This document shows positions 17,883 through 27,074 of a stretch of DNA of 64,000 bases, piece by piece. The stretch is from NCBI RefSeq assembly GCF_042666435.1, contig NZ_JBHTDC010000002.1:310001-374000 (forward strand), in the 5' to 3' direction. Position 1 is the stretch's first letter. Each line of letters opens with the position of its first letter. Under the pieces are notes generated by a model. That model did no database searches. It saw only the letters and a list, made by a program, of their open reading frames with translations, and was not told the DNA's origin. The DNA is from Allosphingosinicella sp042666435 (GTDB taxonomy: Bacteria > Pseudomonadota > Alphaproteobacteria > Sphingomonadales > Sphingomonadaceae). Position numbers and translations under genes: made by a program.

Positions 17883-19313
17883 ATGGGCAAGCAGGAACGG
17901 ATTTTCGCCAGCGACGAGGCCGCCGCGGTGGCGGAAGAGGTCGGCGCTCTCATCGAACGGTCGCGCGCCGCGCAGCGCCAGATCGAGAATTACAGCCAGG
18001 AGCAGGTCGATGCGCTCATCCGGGCGATGGTCTGGTCGGTCGCCCGGCCCGAAATCGCCGAGAAGATCGCCCGCTTCACCTTCGAGGAAACCCAGCTCGG
18101 CAACGAGGAAGGCAAATATCTCAAGATCTTCCGCAAGACCCGCGCGGCCTTGATGGACATTATCGACGACAAGTCGGTGGGCGTCATCCTCGAGGACCCG
18201 GAGCGCGAGATCAAAGTCATCGCCAAGCCGGTCGGCGTGATCGGCGCCTTGTCGCCCTCGACCAACCCCGAGGCGACGCCGGTCATCAAGGCGATCAGCG
18301 CGGTCAAGGGCCGCAATTCGATCATCGTCGCGCCGCACCCGCGCGCCAAGCTCACCAACAAGATGATCTGCGACTATATGCGCGAGGCGATCGTCGCGAT
18401 GGGCGCGCCCGCCGACCTCGTCATCTCGATCGACACGCCGTCGGTCGAGAAGACCAACGAGCTGATGCGCCAGTGCGACCGCGTTCTCGCCACCGGCGGC
18501 GGCGCGATGGTCCATGCCGCTTATTCGAGCGGCACCCCGGCGCTGGGCGTGGGCGTCGGCAACGCCGTCATCACCGTCGACGAGACCGCCGACCTCGACG
18601 ATGCGGCCGAGAAGATCCGCATTTCCAAGACGCTCGACAATGCGGCCTCCTGCTCCTCGGACAACAGCGTGCTGCTGGTCGAGCCGATCTATGACGAGAT
18701 GCTCGCCAAGCTGAAGGCGCAAGGGGGCTATGTCCTCGATGAGGAGGAGAAGGCCAGGCTCCAGTCCATCCTGTGGATCGACGGCGCGCTCAACGCCAAG
18801 GTGGTCGCCCAGCCGGCCGAGGCGATCGCCGGCATGGCCGGGTTCGAAATCCCCGAAGGGACGCGGTTCTTCATCGTTCCGGAGACGGGCGCCGGGCCGG
18901 ACTACCCCTTTTCGGGCGAGAAGCTCACCGTCACCATGGCGCTCTACAAGGTGAAGGACATCGACGAGGCGATCGCCCGCACCAACGAAATCCAGGCCTA
19001 TCAGGGCCAGGGCCATAGCTGCGGCATCTATTCGACGAGCGACGCCAACATCATGAAGCTGGCCAACGCGACCAAGACCTCGCGGGTGATGGTCAACCAG
19101 CCGCAGGCGGCGTCGAACAGCGGCAATCTGTGGAACGGCATGCGCCAGACCTTCTCCCTGGGCTGCGGATCGTGGGGCGGCAACGGCACCAACAACAACA
19201 TCACCTGGCGCGACCTCATCAACGAAACCTGGGTGTCGAAGCCCTTGAAGACGCCCAAGACGCTGCCGAGCGACGAGGAACTGTTCGGGGATGCAATCGC
19301 GACGCTGGGATGA
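17883..19313 (+). CDS. Acylating aldehyde dehydrogenase (EutE/SauS-like)
   Basis: Encodes 476 residues of the CoA-acylating aldehyde dehydrogenase family, which turns an aldehyde, NAD(P)+ and CoA into an acyl-CoA, or the reverse. The catalytic Cys lies in NAASCSSDNS; nucleotide binding is supported by KPVGVIGALSPSTNPEATP and ATGGGAMVHAAYSSGTPA. The GTNNN and SCGIYSTSD regions resemble sulfoacetaldehyde and acetaldehyde dehydrogenases. It lies upstream of a valine-type catabolic run but is not the usual methylmalonate-semialdehyde dehydrogenase, which has a different Cys context. The toxin-antitoxin pair starts about 90 bases after its stop. Confidence 0.88.
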   Translation: MGKQERIFASDEAAAVAEEVGALIERSRAAQRQIENYSQEQVDALIRAMVWSVARPEIAEKIARFTFEETQLGNEEGKYLKIFRKTRAALMDIIDDKSVGVILEDPEREIKVIAKPVGVIGALSPSTNPEATPVIKAISAVKGRNSIIVAPHPRAKLTNKMICDYMREAIVAMGAPADLVISIDTPSVEKTNELMRQCDRVLATGGGAMVHAAYSSGTPALGVGVGNAVITVDETADLDDAAEKIRISKTLDNAASCSSDNSVLLVEPIYDEMLAKLKAQGGYVLDEEEKARLQSILWIDGALNAKVVAQPAEAIAGMAGFEIPEGTRFFIVPETGAGPDYPFSGEKLTVTMALYKVKDIDEAIARTNEIQAYQGQGHSCGIYSTSDANIMKLANATKTSRVMVNQPQAASNSGNLWNGMRQTFSLGCGSWGGNGTNNNITWRDLINETWVSKPLKTPKTLPSDEELFGDAIATLG

Positions 19314-19371
19314 TTCCAGGAAATGGCACGCGCTCCCGCGGGCACCCTTGCCGCGGCGATGCCCGGGACGT

Positions 19372-19387
19372 ATATCCGTTCGGATAT
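19372..19387. promoter_or_regulatory. 16-bp palindrome, candidate operator of the TA pair
   Basis: ATATCCG-TT-CGGATAT is a perfect inverted repeat ending 16 bases before the antitoxin ATG. AbrB-fold antitoxins commonly bind such palindromes to repress their own promoter, so autoregulation is a fair inference. Confidence 0.55.
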
Positions 19388-19403
19388 CTTTAGGAGAGGC
19401 GCG

Positions 19404-19649
19404 ATGAAGATGCAGATCGGCCGCTGGGGCAATAGCCTGGCAGTGCGCCTGCCCAAGGCGCTCGTCGAACGCTTTCGTCTGAACGAGGGCGACGAGATTG
19501 ATTCGGCCGCGATCGAAGCTGCGCTGGAAAAGGTTCGCGATGGGGACGTTCAGAAGCGTCGGGCGGAGGCCTTGCGGCGCATTGCCGAGCGTCGATATCC
19601 CATGCCTCCCGATTACAGGTTCGACCGAGAAGAGGCGAACGCGCGTTGA
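19404..19649 (+). CDS. AbrB/MazE-type antitoxin
   Basis: Encodes 81 residues from ATG 19404, which has an AGGAGAGG site; the open frame starts earlier but without a ribosome site. Residues 1-45 are a swapped-hairpin AbrB-fold DNA-binding domain (MQIGRWGNSLAVRLPKALVE, then LNEGDEID). The charged C-terminal half would wrap the toxin. Its stop overlaps the toxin start (TTGA), the usual coupling in VapBC modules. It likely represses its own promoter through the palindrome just upstream. Confidence 0.85.
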   Translation: MKMQIGRWGNSLAVRLPKALVERFRLNEGDEIDSAAIEAALEKVRDGDVQKRRAEALRRIAERRYPMPPDYRFDREEANAR

Positions 19650-20074
19650 CCGGTCGAGTGGGGCTGGCCACGATCGACACCAACGTCGCCGTCTACGCTC
19701 TTTTAAGGCAGGCGAAGGCCGAGACGGCTGCGGCGGCGCTTGGCGCTTCGGGCTTTCTGAGCGTTCAGGTGCTGAACGAATATGCCAATGTGGCGTCCCG
19801 TAAGTTGCGGCGAAACTGGCTGGAGATCGATGGCGACCTGGCGGCGCTCCGGGACGCGGTGCCGATGATCTTGCCGATTGACGACCGCACCAATGCCGAA
19901 GGCAGCCGCATTGCCGAACGCTATCGCCTTTCCTTCTACGACGCCCTGATGCTCGCCACCGCCTTGATCGGCGGCGCGCGCACCTTTTACAGCGAGGACC
20001 TGCAGGACAACCTGGTTATCGATGGCGTCCTGCGGGTGATCGACCCTTTCCGAAGCGGAGCAATGCTTCAATGA
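19646..20074 (+). CDS. PIN-domain toxin (VapC type)
   Basis: Encodes 142 residues starting at TTG 19646, overlapping the antitoxin stop; GTG 19658 is an alternative. The PIN ribonuclease fold carries its acidic metal-binding residues: Asp in IDTNVAVYAL, Glu in VLNEYANVA, Asp in LSFYDALMLA and Asp in YSEDLQDN. VapC toxins cut tRNA or rRNA and stop translation when the antitoxin is degraded. Its stop overlaps the start of the acyl-CoA dehydrogenase gene by ATGA, so the toxin is embedded in a metabolic operon rather than followed by a terminator. Confidence 0.88.
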   Translation: MTGRVGLATIDTNVAVYALLRQAKAETAAAALGASGFLSVQVLNEYANVASRKLRRNWLEIDGDLAALRDAVPMILPIDDRTNAEGSRIAERYRLSFYDALMLATALIGGARTFYSEDLQDNLVIDGVLRVIDPFRSGAMLQ

Positions 20075-21213
20075 CCCAATTCGACCTCAACGACGAGCAG
20101 CGCCAGATCCAGGAGATGGCGCGGGCGTTTACCGCCGATGCCATCACCCCCCACGCCGCGGAATGGGACGAGAAGCATATCTTTCCCCGCGACACGATCC
20201 GCTCGGCGGCGGAATTGGGCTTCGGCTCGATCTACGTGTCCGAAGAGAGTGGCGGGATCGGGCTTGGCCGGCTCGAGGCGGCGCTCATCATGGAGGCGAT
20301 GGCTTATGGCTGCCCCTCCACCTCGGCCTTCATCTCGATCCACAATATGGCCGCCTGGATGATCGACCGGTTCGGCTCGGCCGGCGTGAAGGCGAAATAT
20401 CTTCACTCGATGGTGACGATGGAGCGGATCGGCTCTTATTGCCTCACCGAGCCCTCCTCGGGCTCCGACGCGGCCGCGCTCAAGACCAAGGCGGTCAAGG
20501 ACGGAGACCATTATGTCGTCTCCGGCTCCAAGGCGTTCATCTCGGGCGGCGGCGAGAATGAGGTTTACGTCACCATGGTCCGCACCGGGGGCGAGGGGCC
20601 GAAGGGCATTTCCTGCCTGGTCATCGAAAAGGACATGCCTGGTGTCAGCTTCGGCGCGCAGGAGAAGAAGCTCGGCTGGCATTCGCAGCCGACCGCGCAG
20701 GTGAATTTCGACGAGGTCCGCGTCCCCGCCGAGAATCTCGTCGGCGGCGAGGGCGAAGGGTTCCGGATCGCGATGATGGGCCTCGACGGGGGCCGGCTCA
20801 ACATCGGCGCCTGTTCGCTCGGCGGGGCGCAACGCTGTCTCGACGAGGCGGTCTCTTACACAAAGGAGCGCAAGCAGTTCGGCAATCCCGTCGCCGAATT
20901 CCAGAACACGCAGTTCATGCTCGCCGACATGGAGACGGACCTTCAGGCCGCGCGGATGCTACTCTACGCGGCGGCGGTGAAGGTCACCGAGAATGCGCCG
21001 GACAAGACCCGGTTCGCGGCGATGGCGAAGCGGCTCGCCACCGACAGCGGATCGAGAATCGTCGATCAGGCGCTCCAGCTGCATGGCGGCTATGGCTATT
21101 TGCAGGATTATCCGGTCGAACGCTTCTGGCGCGACTTGCGCGTCCACTCGATCCTGGAAGGGACCAACCAGATCATGCGCGTCATTATCGCCCGCGACTT
21201 GCTGCGCCAGTGA
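20071..21213 (+). CDS. Acyl-CoA dehydrogenase (isobutyryl-CoA type)
   Basis: Encodes 380 residues of the FAD acyl-CoA dehydrogenase family. Motifs: YCLTEPSSGSD and KAFISGGGENE for FAD and substrate, ERKQFGNPVAEFQNTQF, LHGGYGYLQDYPVERFWRD, and the catalytic Glu in SILEGTNQIMR. The sequence around the catalytic Glu and the downstream valine-pathway genes suggest isobutyryl-CoA dehydrogenase (isobutyryl-CoA to methacrylyl-CoA). It overlaps the toxin stop by ATGA and is followed after 37 bases by the hydroxyisobutyryl-CoA hydrolase gene. Confidence 0.92.
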   Translation: MTQFDLNDEQRQIQEMARAFTADAITPHAAEWDEKHIFPRDTIRSAAELGFGSIYVSEESGGIGLGRLEAALIMEAMAYGCPSTSAFISIHNMAAWMIDRFGSAGVKAKYLHSMVTMERIGSYCLTEPSSGSDAAALKTKAVKDGDHYVVSGSKAFISGGGENEVYVTMVRTGGEGPKGISCLVIEKDMPGVSFGAQEKKLGWHSQPTAQVNFDEVRVPAENLVGGEGEGFRIAMMGLDGGRLNIGACSLGGAQRCLDEAVSYTKERKQFGNPVAEFQNTQFMLADMETDLQAARMLLYAAAVKVTENAPDKTRFAAMAKRLATDSGSRIVDQALQLHGGYGYLQDYPVERFWRDLRVHSILEGTNQIMRVIIARDLLRQ

Positions 21214-21250
21214 TGTCCGAATGGCAGTGTTCGCCGGGGAACGGGGCGGT

Positions 21251-22300
21251 ATGAGCGAAGACGTCGTGACTGAAGTCGAAGGCAGGATCGGTCGCATCCG
21301 CCTCAACCGGCCCAAGGCGATTCACGCGCTGACGAGGGATATGTGCAGCGCGATGATTGCCGCGCTCGTCGCATGGCGCACCGACGATAATGTCCAGGCC
21401 GTAATGATCGACCATGCCGAGGGCCGCGGCTTTTGCGCCGGCGGCGACGTCCGGATGCTGGCGGAGAGCGGCGCATCGGACGGATCGGACGCGCGCGCTT
21501 TCTTCCACGAGGAATATCGCCTCAACCATCTGCTCTTCACCTACGCCAAGCCGATTGTGGCCTTCATGGACGGGATCACGATGGGCGGCGGCGTCGGTAT
21601 CTCGCAGCCCGCGAAATATCGCGTCGCGACCGAGAATACCCGCTTCGCCATGCCCGAGACGGCGATCGGACTGTTTCCGGACGTCGGCGGCGGCTGGTAT
21701 CTTTCGCGACTTTCGGGACGCGCGGGGCAGTTCCTGGCGCTGACCGGAGCCCGGCTCGACGGGGCCGAATGCCATTATCTCGGGCTCGCCACCCATTATG
21801 TGCCGCACGCGGCGCTGGATGAGGTGAAGGAGAGGATCGCCGAGCATCCCGACCGGATCGAGGGCATGCTCGGCAAGGCGAGCATCACGCCGCCGCACGC
21901 GAAGATCGCCGGCAACCTCGCCCGCATCAACAAGATTTTCGCGTCGGACCGGCTCGAGGACATTTTCGTGGCGCTGGAGAAAGACGGATCGGAATGGGCG
22001 GAAACGGAGCTCGCCACACTCCGCGCCAAGAGCCCGCAGGCGTGCAAGGTTTCGCTCCGCCTCCTCTCCGATGGCGCTAATATGGCCGATTTCGCCGACG
22101 AGATGCGGCAGGAATATGCGGTCGCCGCCCATGTCGTGCAGCGCCCCGATTTCGCCGAAGGCGTCCGCGCGCTGCTGATCGACAAGGACAATAGCCCACA
22201 TTGGAACCCGGCGACGCCGGAAGGGGTCACCGACCACATGATCGACACGATTTTCGCGCCCATGCCGGACGGCGAGGAATGGACGCCGCTCAAGGCGTGA
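21251..22300 (+). CDS. 3-hydroxyisobutyryl-CoA hydrolase
   Basis: Encodes 349 residues from ATG 21251. It is a crotonase-fold protein of the long HIBCH type rather than a hydratase. Seen: GRIGRIRLNRPKAIHALT, the oxyanion FCAGGDVRML, FMDGITMGGGVGIS, ENTRFAMPETAIGLFPDVGGGWYLSRL (Glu-Asp pair of hydrolases), and the C-terminal region with SLRLL and DNSPHWNPATPEGV that hydratases lack. It releases free 3-hydroxyisobutyrate from the CoA ester in valine breakdown. The reaction fits the flanking acyl-CoA dehydrogenase, hydratase and 3-hydroxyisobutyrate dehydrogenase. Confidence 0.92.
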   Translation: MSEDVVTEVEGRIGRIRLNRPKAIHALTRDMCSAMIAALVAWRTDDNVQAVMIDHAEGRGFCAGGDVRMLAESGASDGSDARAFFHEEYRLNHLLFTYAKPIVAFMDGITMGGGVGISQPAKYRVATENTRFAMPETAIGLFPDVGGGWYLSRLSGRAGQFLALTGARLDGAECHYLGLATHYVPHAALDEVKERIAEHPDRIEGMLGKASITPPHAKIAGNLARINKIFASDRLEDIFVALEKDGSEWAETELATLRAKSPQACKVSLRLLSDGANMADFADEMRQEYAVAAHVVQRPDFAEGVRALLIDKDNSPHWNPATPEGVTDHMIDTIFAPMPDGEEWTPLKA

Positions 22301-22312
22301 GGCGGCTTGCAT

Positions 22313-22392
22313 CGTCATTCCAGCGAAAGCTGGAATCGCCCTTCCGGGGAGCGAGAGAAAGAAAAGAGATCCCGGCTTTCGCCGGGATGACG
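22313..22392. repeat. Palindromic repeat between hydrolase and hydratase genes
   Basis: Arms CGTCATTCCAGCGAAAGCTG at the left and CCCGGCTTTCGCCGGGATGACG-like sequence at the right belong to the CGTCA...TGACG family. It fills the gap between two co-directional genes of one catabolic run and could form an mRNA stem between their reading frames. Confidence 0.85.
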
Positions 22393-22402
22393 AGAGGTGA
22401 GA

Positions 22403-23179
22403 ATGGCTGATTACGCAAACATCCTGGTCGAGCAGCGCGGGGCGGTGACGTTGATCACCTTGAACCGGCCGAAGGCGCTGAATGCGCTGAACACGGCGGT
22501 GCTGAAGGAGTTGATCCACGCCTTCGCCGCCTATGACGCCGACGACAGCCAGCATTGCGCGGTGCTGACCGGCAGCGAGAAGGCGTTCGCCGCCGGCGCC
22601 GACATCAAGGAGATGGAGAGCCAGGGCTTCGCCAGCATGTACGCTTCCAACTTCTTCCAGGGCTGGGAGAGGGTGACGGCGACGCGCAAGCCGTGGATCG
22701 CGGCGGTGGCCGGCTATGCGCTGGGCGGCGGTTGCGAGGTGGCGATGATGGCTGATTTCATCATCGCCGCCGACAATGCCCAGTTCGGCCAGCCCGAGAT
22801 CAAATTGGGCGTCACGCCCGGCATGGGCGGATCGCAGCGCCTGACCCTCGCCGTCGGCAAGGCCAAGGCGATGGAGATGTGCCTGACCGGCCGCATGATG
22901 GGCGCGGAAGAAGCCGAACGCTCGGGCCTCGTGGCGCGCGTGATCCCCGCGGACCAGCTTCTGGACGAGGCGCTCAAGACGGCCGCGACGATCGCGTCGA
23001 TGGGGCCGCTGGCGGCGATCGCGACCAAGGAGATGGTCAACGCCGCCTTCGAGATGTCGCTCGCCCAGGGCATCAATTTCGAGCGCCGCCTGTTCCACGG
23101 CCTGTTCGGCACCGAGGATCAGAAAGAAGGCATGGCCGCCTTCGTGGGCAAGCGGAAAGCCGAGTGGACGGGGCGGTAG
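22403..23179 (+). CDS. Enoyl-CoA hydratase
   Basis: Encodes 258 residues, the typical length for short-chain enoyl-CoA hydratase, with the crotonase motifs KAFAAGADIKEME (oxyanion hole), AVAGYALGGGCEVAMMAD and FGQPEIKLGVTPGMGGSQRL, which hold the two catalytic Glu residues. It adds water across a 2-enoyl-CoA; in this gene run it probably converts methacrylyl-CoA to 3-hydroxyisobutyryl-CoA. It starts at ATG 22403, six bases into the open frame. A dispersed repeat lies on each side of the gene. Confidence 0.95.
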   Translation: MADYANILVEQRGAVTLITLNRPKALNALNTAVLKELIHAFAAYDADDSQHCAVLTGSEKAFAAGADIKEMESQGFASMYASNFFQGWERVTATRKPWIAAVAGYALGGGCEVAMMADFIIAADNAQFGQPEIKLGVTPGMGGSQRLTLAVGKAKAMEMCLTGRMMGAEEAERSGLVARVIPADQLLDEALKTAATIASMGPLAAIATKEMVNAAFEMSLAQGINFERRLFHGLFGTEDQKEGMAAFVGKRKAEWTGR

Positions 23180-23199
23180 CTCGCAACGGCTGACCCACC

Positions 23200-23288
23200 C
23201 CGTTCGGGCTGAGCCTGTCGAAGCCCTGCCCTTGATTTCTTCCGGGGCCAGGAGAAGGACAGCCCTTCGACAAGCTCAGGGTGAGCGG
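23200..23288. repeat. Palindromic repeat, same family as in rnr
   Basis: The 24-base arms 23200-23223 (CCGTTCGGGCTGAGCCTGTC...) and 23265-23288 are imperfect inverted repeats. They enclose about 40 bases in the gap before mmsB. The arms resemble those of the element inside rnr at 13783-13895. Confidence 0.8.
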
Positions 23289-23320
23289 TGTTTCTTTAGC
23301 CTTATTTCGGAGTTCTCAGC

Positions 23321-24259
23321 ATGGCACGCGTAGCATTTATCGGGCTCGGCAACATGGGCGGCGGCATGGCCGCGAACCTGGCGAAGGCGGGGCACGACGT
23401 GCGCGCCTTCGATCTTTCCGCCGAGGCACTCGACCGGGCGAAGAAGGCCGGGTGTCTTCCCGCCGAATCGACCGAGGCGGCCGTGGCCGAGGCCGAAGCG
23501 ATCGTCACCATGCTGCCGGCCGGCAAGCACGTCCGCGACGTTTACGAGACCGGCATCATCGGCAAGGCGCCGCCGAGCGCGATCCTGATGGATTGCTCGA
23601 CGATCGATGTCGTCACGGCGCGCGAGGAGGCCGAGAAAGCGCAGGCCAAGGGCTATCAAATGGTCGACGCCCCCGTATCGGGGGGCATCGCGGCCGCCGA
23701 GGCGGGGACGCTCACCTTCATGGTCGGCGGCACGAGGGAAGCCTTCGAGCGCGCCGAGCCCTTCCTCGACATCATGGGGAAAGCGGTGATCCATGCCGGC
23801 GGCGCGGGCGCGGGCCAAGCTGCCAAGATCTGCAACAACATGCTGCTCGGCGCGTCGATGGTGGCGACCTGCGAGACTTTCGTGCTCGCCCGGAAACTGG
23901 GACTCGATCCGCAGACCTTCTTCGACATTTCCAGCCAGGCGTCGGGCCAATGCTGGTCGATGACCAGCTATTGCCCCCTGCCCGGCGTCGGCCCGGAAAC
24001 GCCGGCCGACCGCGACTATGATGGCGGCTTCGCGGCCGCCTTGATGCTGAAGGACCTCAGGCTGGCGATGGAGGCGGCGCGGAGCGTCGATTCCTACACC
24101 CCGATGGGCAGCGACGCCGAGGAACTCTACACACGCTTCGCCGAGAAACTAGGCGGTGGCGGCAAGGATTTCTCCGCCATCATCAAGATGATCGACGACA
24201 GCTGGCAGGCGGAAGGCGCCGTGCCTCCTCCCCCGCCGGGTGTGCAACTGCCCAAGTAA
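23321..24259 (+). CDS. mmsB: 3-hydroxyisobutyrate dehydrogenase
   Basis: Encodes 312 residues of the beta-hydroxyacid dehydrogenase family. Motifs are the Rossmann GLGNMGGGMAANL, the substrate-binding DAPVSGGIAAAEAGTL, and KICNNMLLG with the catalytic Lys. The enzyme oxidises 3-hydroxyisobutyrate to methylmalonate semialdehyde with NAD+, the last step encoded in this valine gene run. The C-terminus has an unusual Pro-rich tail (VPPPPPGVQLPK). The next step, methylmalonate-semialdehyde dehydrogenase, is not encoded in the window. Confidence 0.95.
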   Translation: MARVAFIGLGNMGGGMAANLAKAGHDVRAFDLSAEALDRAKKAGCLPAESTEAAVAEAEAIVTMLPAGKHVRDVYETGIIGKAPPSAILMDCSTIDVVTAREEAEKAQAKGYQMVDAPVSGGIAAAEAGTLTFMVGGTREAFERAEPFLDIMGKAVIHAGGAGAGQAAKICNNMLLGASMVATCETFVLARKLGLDPQTFFDISSQASGQCWSMTSYCPLPGVGPETPADRDYDGGFAAALMLKDLRLAMEAARSVDSYTPMGSDAEELYTRFAEKLGGGGKDFSAIIKMIDDSWQAEGAVPPPPPGVQLPK

Positions 24260-24277
24260 CATCGTCCGGCTATTAAC

Positions 24278-24363
24278 CGTCACCCCGGCGAAGGCCGGGA
24301 TCTCGGCCACGGAAGGGCGCCTGCGTCGTTGCCTCGCTGAGACCCCGGTTCGCCGGGGTGACG
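24278..24363. repeat. Palindromic repeat between convergent mmsB and wecB
   Basis: Arms CGTCACCCCGGCGAAGGCCG and CCCCGGTTCGCCGGGGTGACG-like sequence pair over about 30 bases. It lies exactly between two convergent genes (its last base touches the wecB stop) and may serve as a bidirectional terminator. Confidence 0.82.
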
Positions 24364-25470
24364 TTAGGCAGCGCGAGAAAGTCGGACGCTGGTCCGCCGC
24401 TGCAAATCCTCAACGCAGCGTTGGGCCGTCCGCCCGTCCCAAAGGTCCGGCCGACGCCGCCGCGCGGGGGGTTCGGCTAGCGCCTGTTCCAGTTCGCCTG
24501 CCAAAGTCTCCGCCCGCACCAGCCGGTTGGTGCCTTCGCTGAGCGTGATCGGCCGCTCGGTATTCTCGCGCAATGTCAGACAGGGAATGCCGAGATAGGT
24601 GGTCTCTTCTTGGATGCCGCCGCTGTCGGTGATCGCCGCGGTCGCGCCGGTGACGAGGCTCATGAAGCGGACATAGGGGAGCGGCTCGACGAGCCTCACG
24701 CCGGCATGTTCCAGCATCGCGTCCAGGCCTCCGGCCCGCAAGCGCTGCGCCGTTCGGGGGTGAACCGGAAAGACGAGCGGAAGCCGCGTCTGCACCGCGA
24801 TCAAGGCTTCGACGAGCCGCCGCAACTGCCCGGGATCATCCACGTTCGACGGCCTGTGGAGGGTGACCACGCCATAGCGACCGAGGCCCAGATCGCGCGC
24901 GGCATCGGCCGCTTCGATCGCGGGCCGGACAAGCTCGAAGCTGTCGAGCATGATATTGCCGACGCGGGTGATGCGCCCAGGCGCCACGCCCTCCGCCAAG
25001 AGATTTGCGTCGGCGTCGGGCGACGGGGTCCAGAGCACATCCGAGATCGCGTCGGTGACGAGTCGATTGATCTCCTCGGGCATGGCGCGGTCGCGGCTGC
25101 GCAGGCCCGCTTCTAAATGGACGACCGGGAAGCGAAGCTTGGCCGCGACCATCGCGCAGGCGGCGGTCGGGTTGACGTCGCCGACCACCACCAGCCAGTC
25201 CGGCCGGTCCAGCATCGCGATCTTCTCATAGCCTATCATCACGCCGCCGGTCTGCTCGGCATGGGAGCCGGAGCCGATGCCGAGATGGTGATCCGGCTCG
25301 GGCAGGCGCAGATCGGCGAAGATCGCGTCCGACATGTTGGCGTCGTAATGCTGGCCGGTGTGGATCAGCACCGGATCGAAATCCGGCGCCGCGACGAGCG
25401 CGTGCCAGAGCGGCGCGACCTTCATGAAATTCGGGCGTGCGGCCGCGACCAGATGAATCCGCTGGGTCAT
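24364..25470 (-). CDS. wecB: UDP-N-acetylglucosamine 2-epimerase
   Basis: Encodes 368 residues. The non-hydrolysing epimerase interconverts UDP-GlcNAc and UDP-ManNAc for surface polysaccharides. Motifs: RPNFMKVAPLWHAL at the N-terminus, HTGQHYDANMSD, VVGDVNPTAACAMVAAK, HLEAGLRSRDRAMPEEINR (the conserved HxEAGLR and E-x-NR), TLHRPSNVDD, and TDSGGIQEETTYLGIP for nucleotide binding. No other polysaccharide gene is next to it. It starts about 30 bases from the glpK stop on the same strand. Confidence 0.96.
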   Translation of the reverse strand: MTQRIHLVAAARPNFMKVAPLWHALVAAPDFDPVLIHTGQHYDANMSDAIFADLRLPEPDHHLGIGSGSHAEQTGGVMIGYEKIAMLDRPDWLVVVGDVNPTAACAMVAAKLRFPVVHLEAGLRSRDRAMPEEINRLVTDAISDVLWTPSPDADANLLAEGVAPGRITRVGNIMLDSFELVRPAIEAADAARDLGLGRYGVVTLHRPSNVDDPGQLRRLVEALIAVQTRLPLVFPVHPRTAQRLRAGGLDAMLEHAGVRLVEPLPYVRFMSLVTGATAAITDSGGIQEETTYLGIPCLTLRENTERPITLSEGTNRLVRAETLAGELEQALAEPPARRRRPDLWDGRTAQRCVEDLQRRTSVRLSRAA

Positions 25471-25504
25471 GGGCGCTTGATAAGGAGGAAGGCTTAAAAA
25501 GCCG

Positions 25505-26962
<1,458 letters not shown>

Positions 26963-26981
26963 ATCGCCCAAGACTTTCCCC

Positions 26982-27062
26982 CGTCACCCCAGCGAAGGCT
27001 GGGGTCCAGACGGTGTTGGTGACACGAAGGCCGTCTGGATTCCAGCTTTCGCTGGAATGACG
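26982..27062. repeat. Palindromic repeat in the glpK-glpD divergent region
   Basis: Arms CGTCACCCCAGCGAAGGCTG and CAGCTTTCGCTGGAATGACG bracket about 40 bases. It occupies nearly the whole space between two divergent start codons, so the promoters of glpK and glpD must overlap it or lie inside it. Confidence 0.85.
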
Positions 27063-27074
27063 TAGGGGAGCAAG

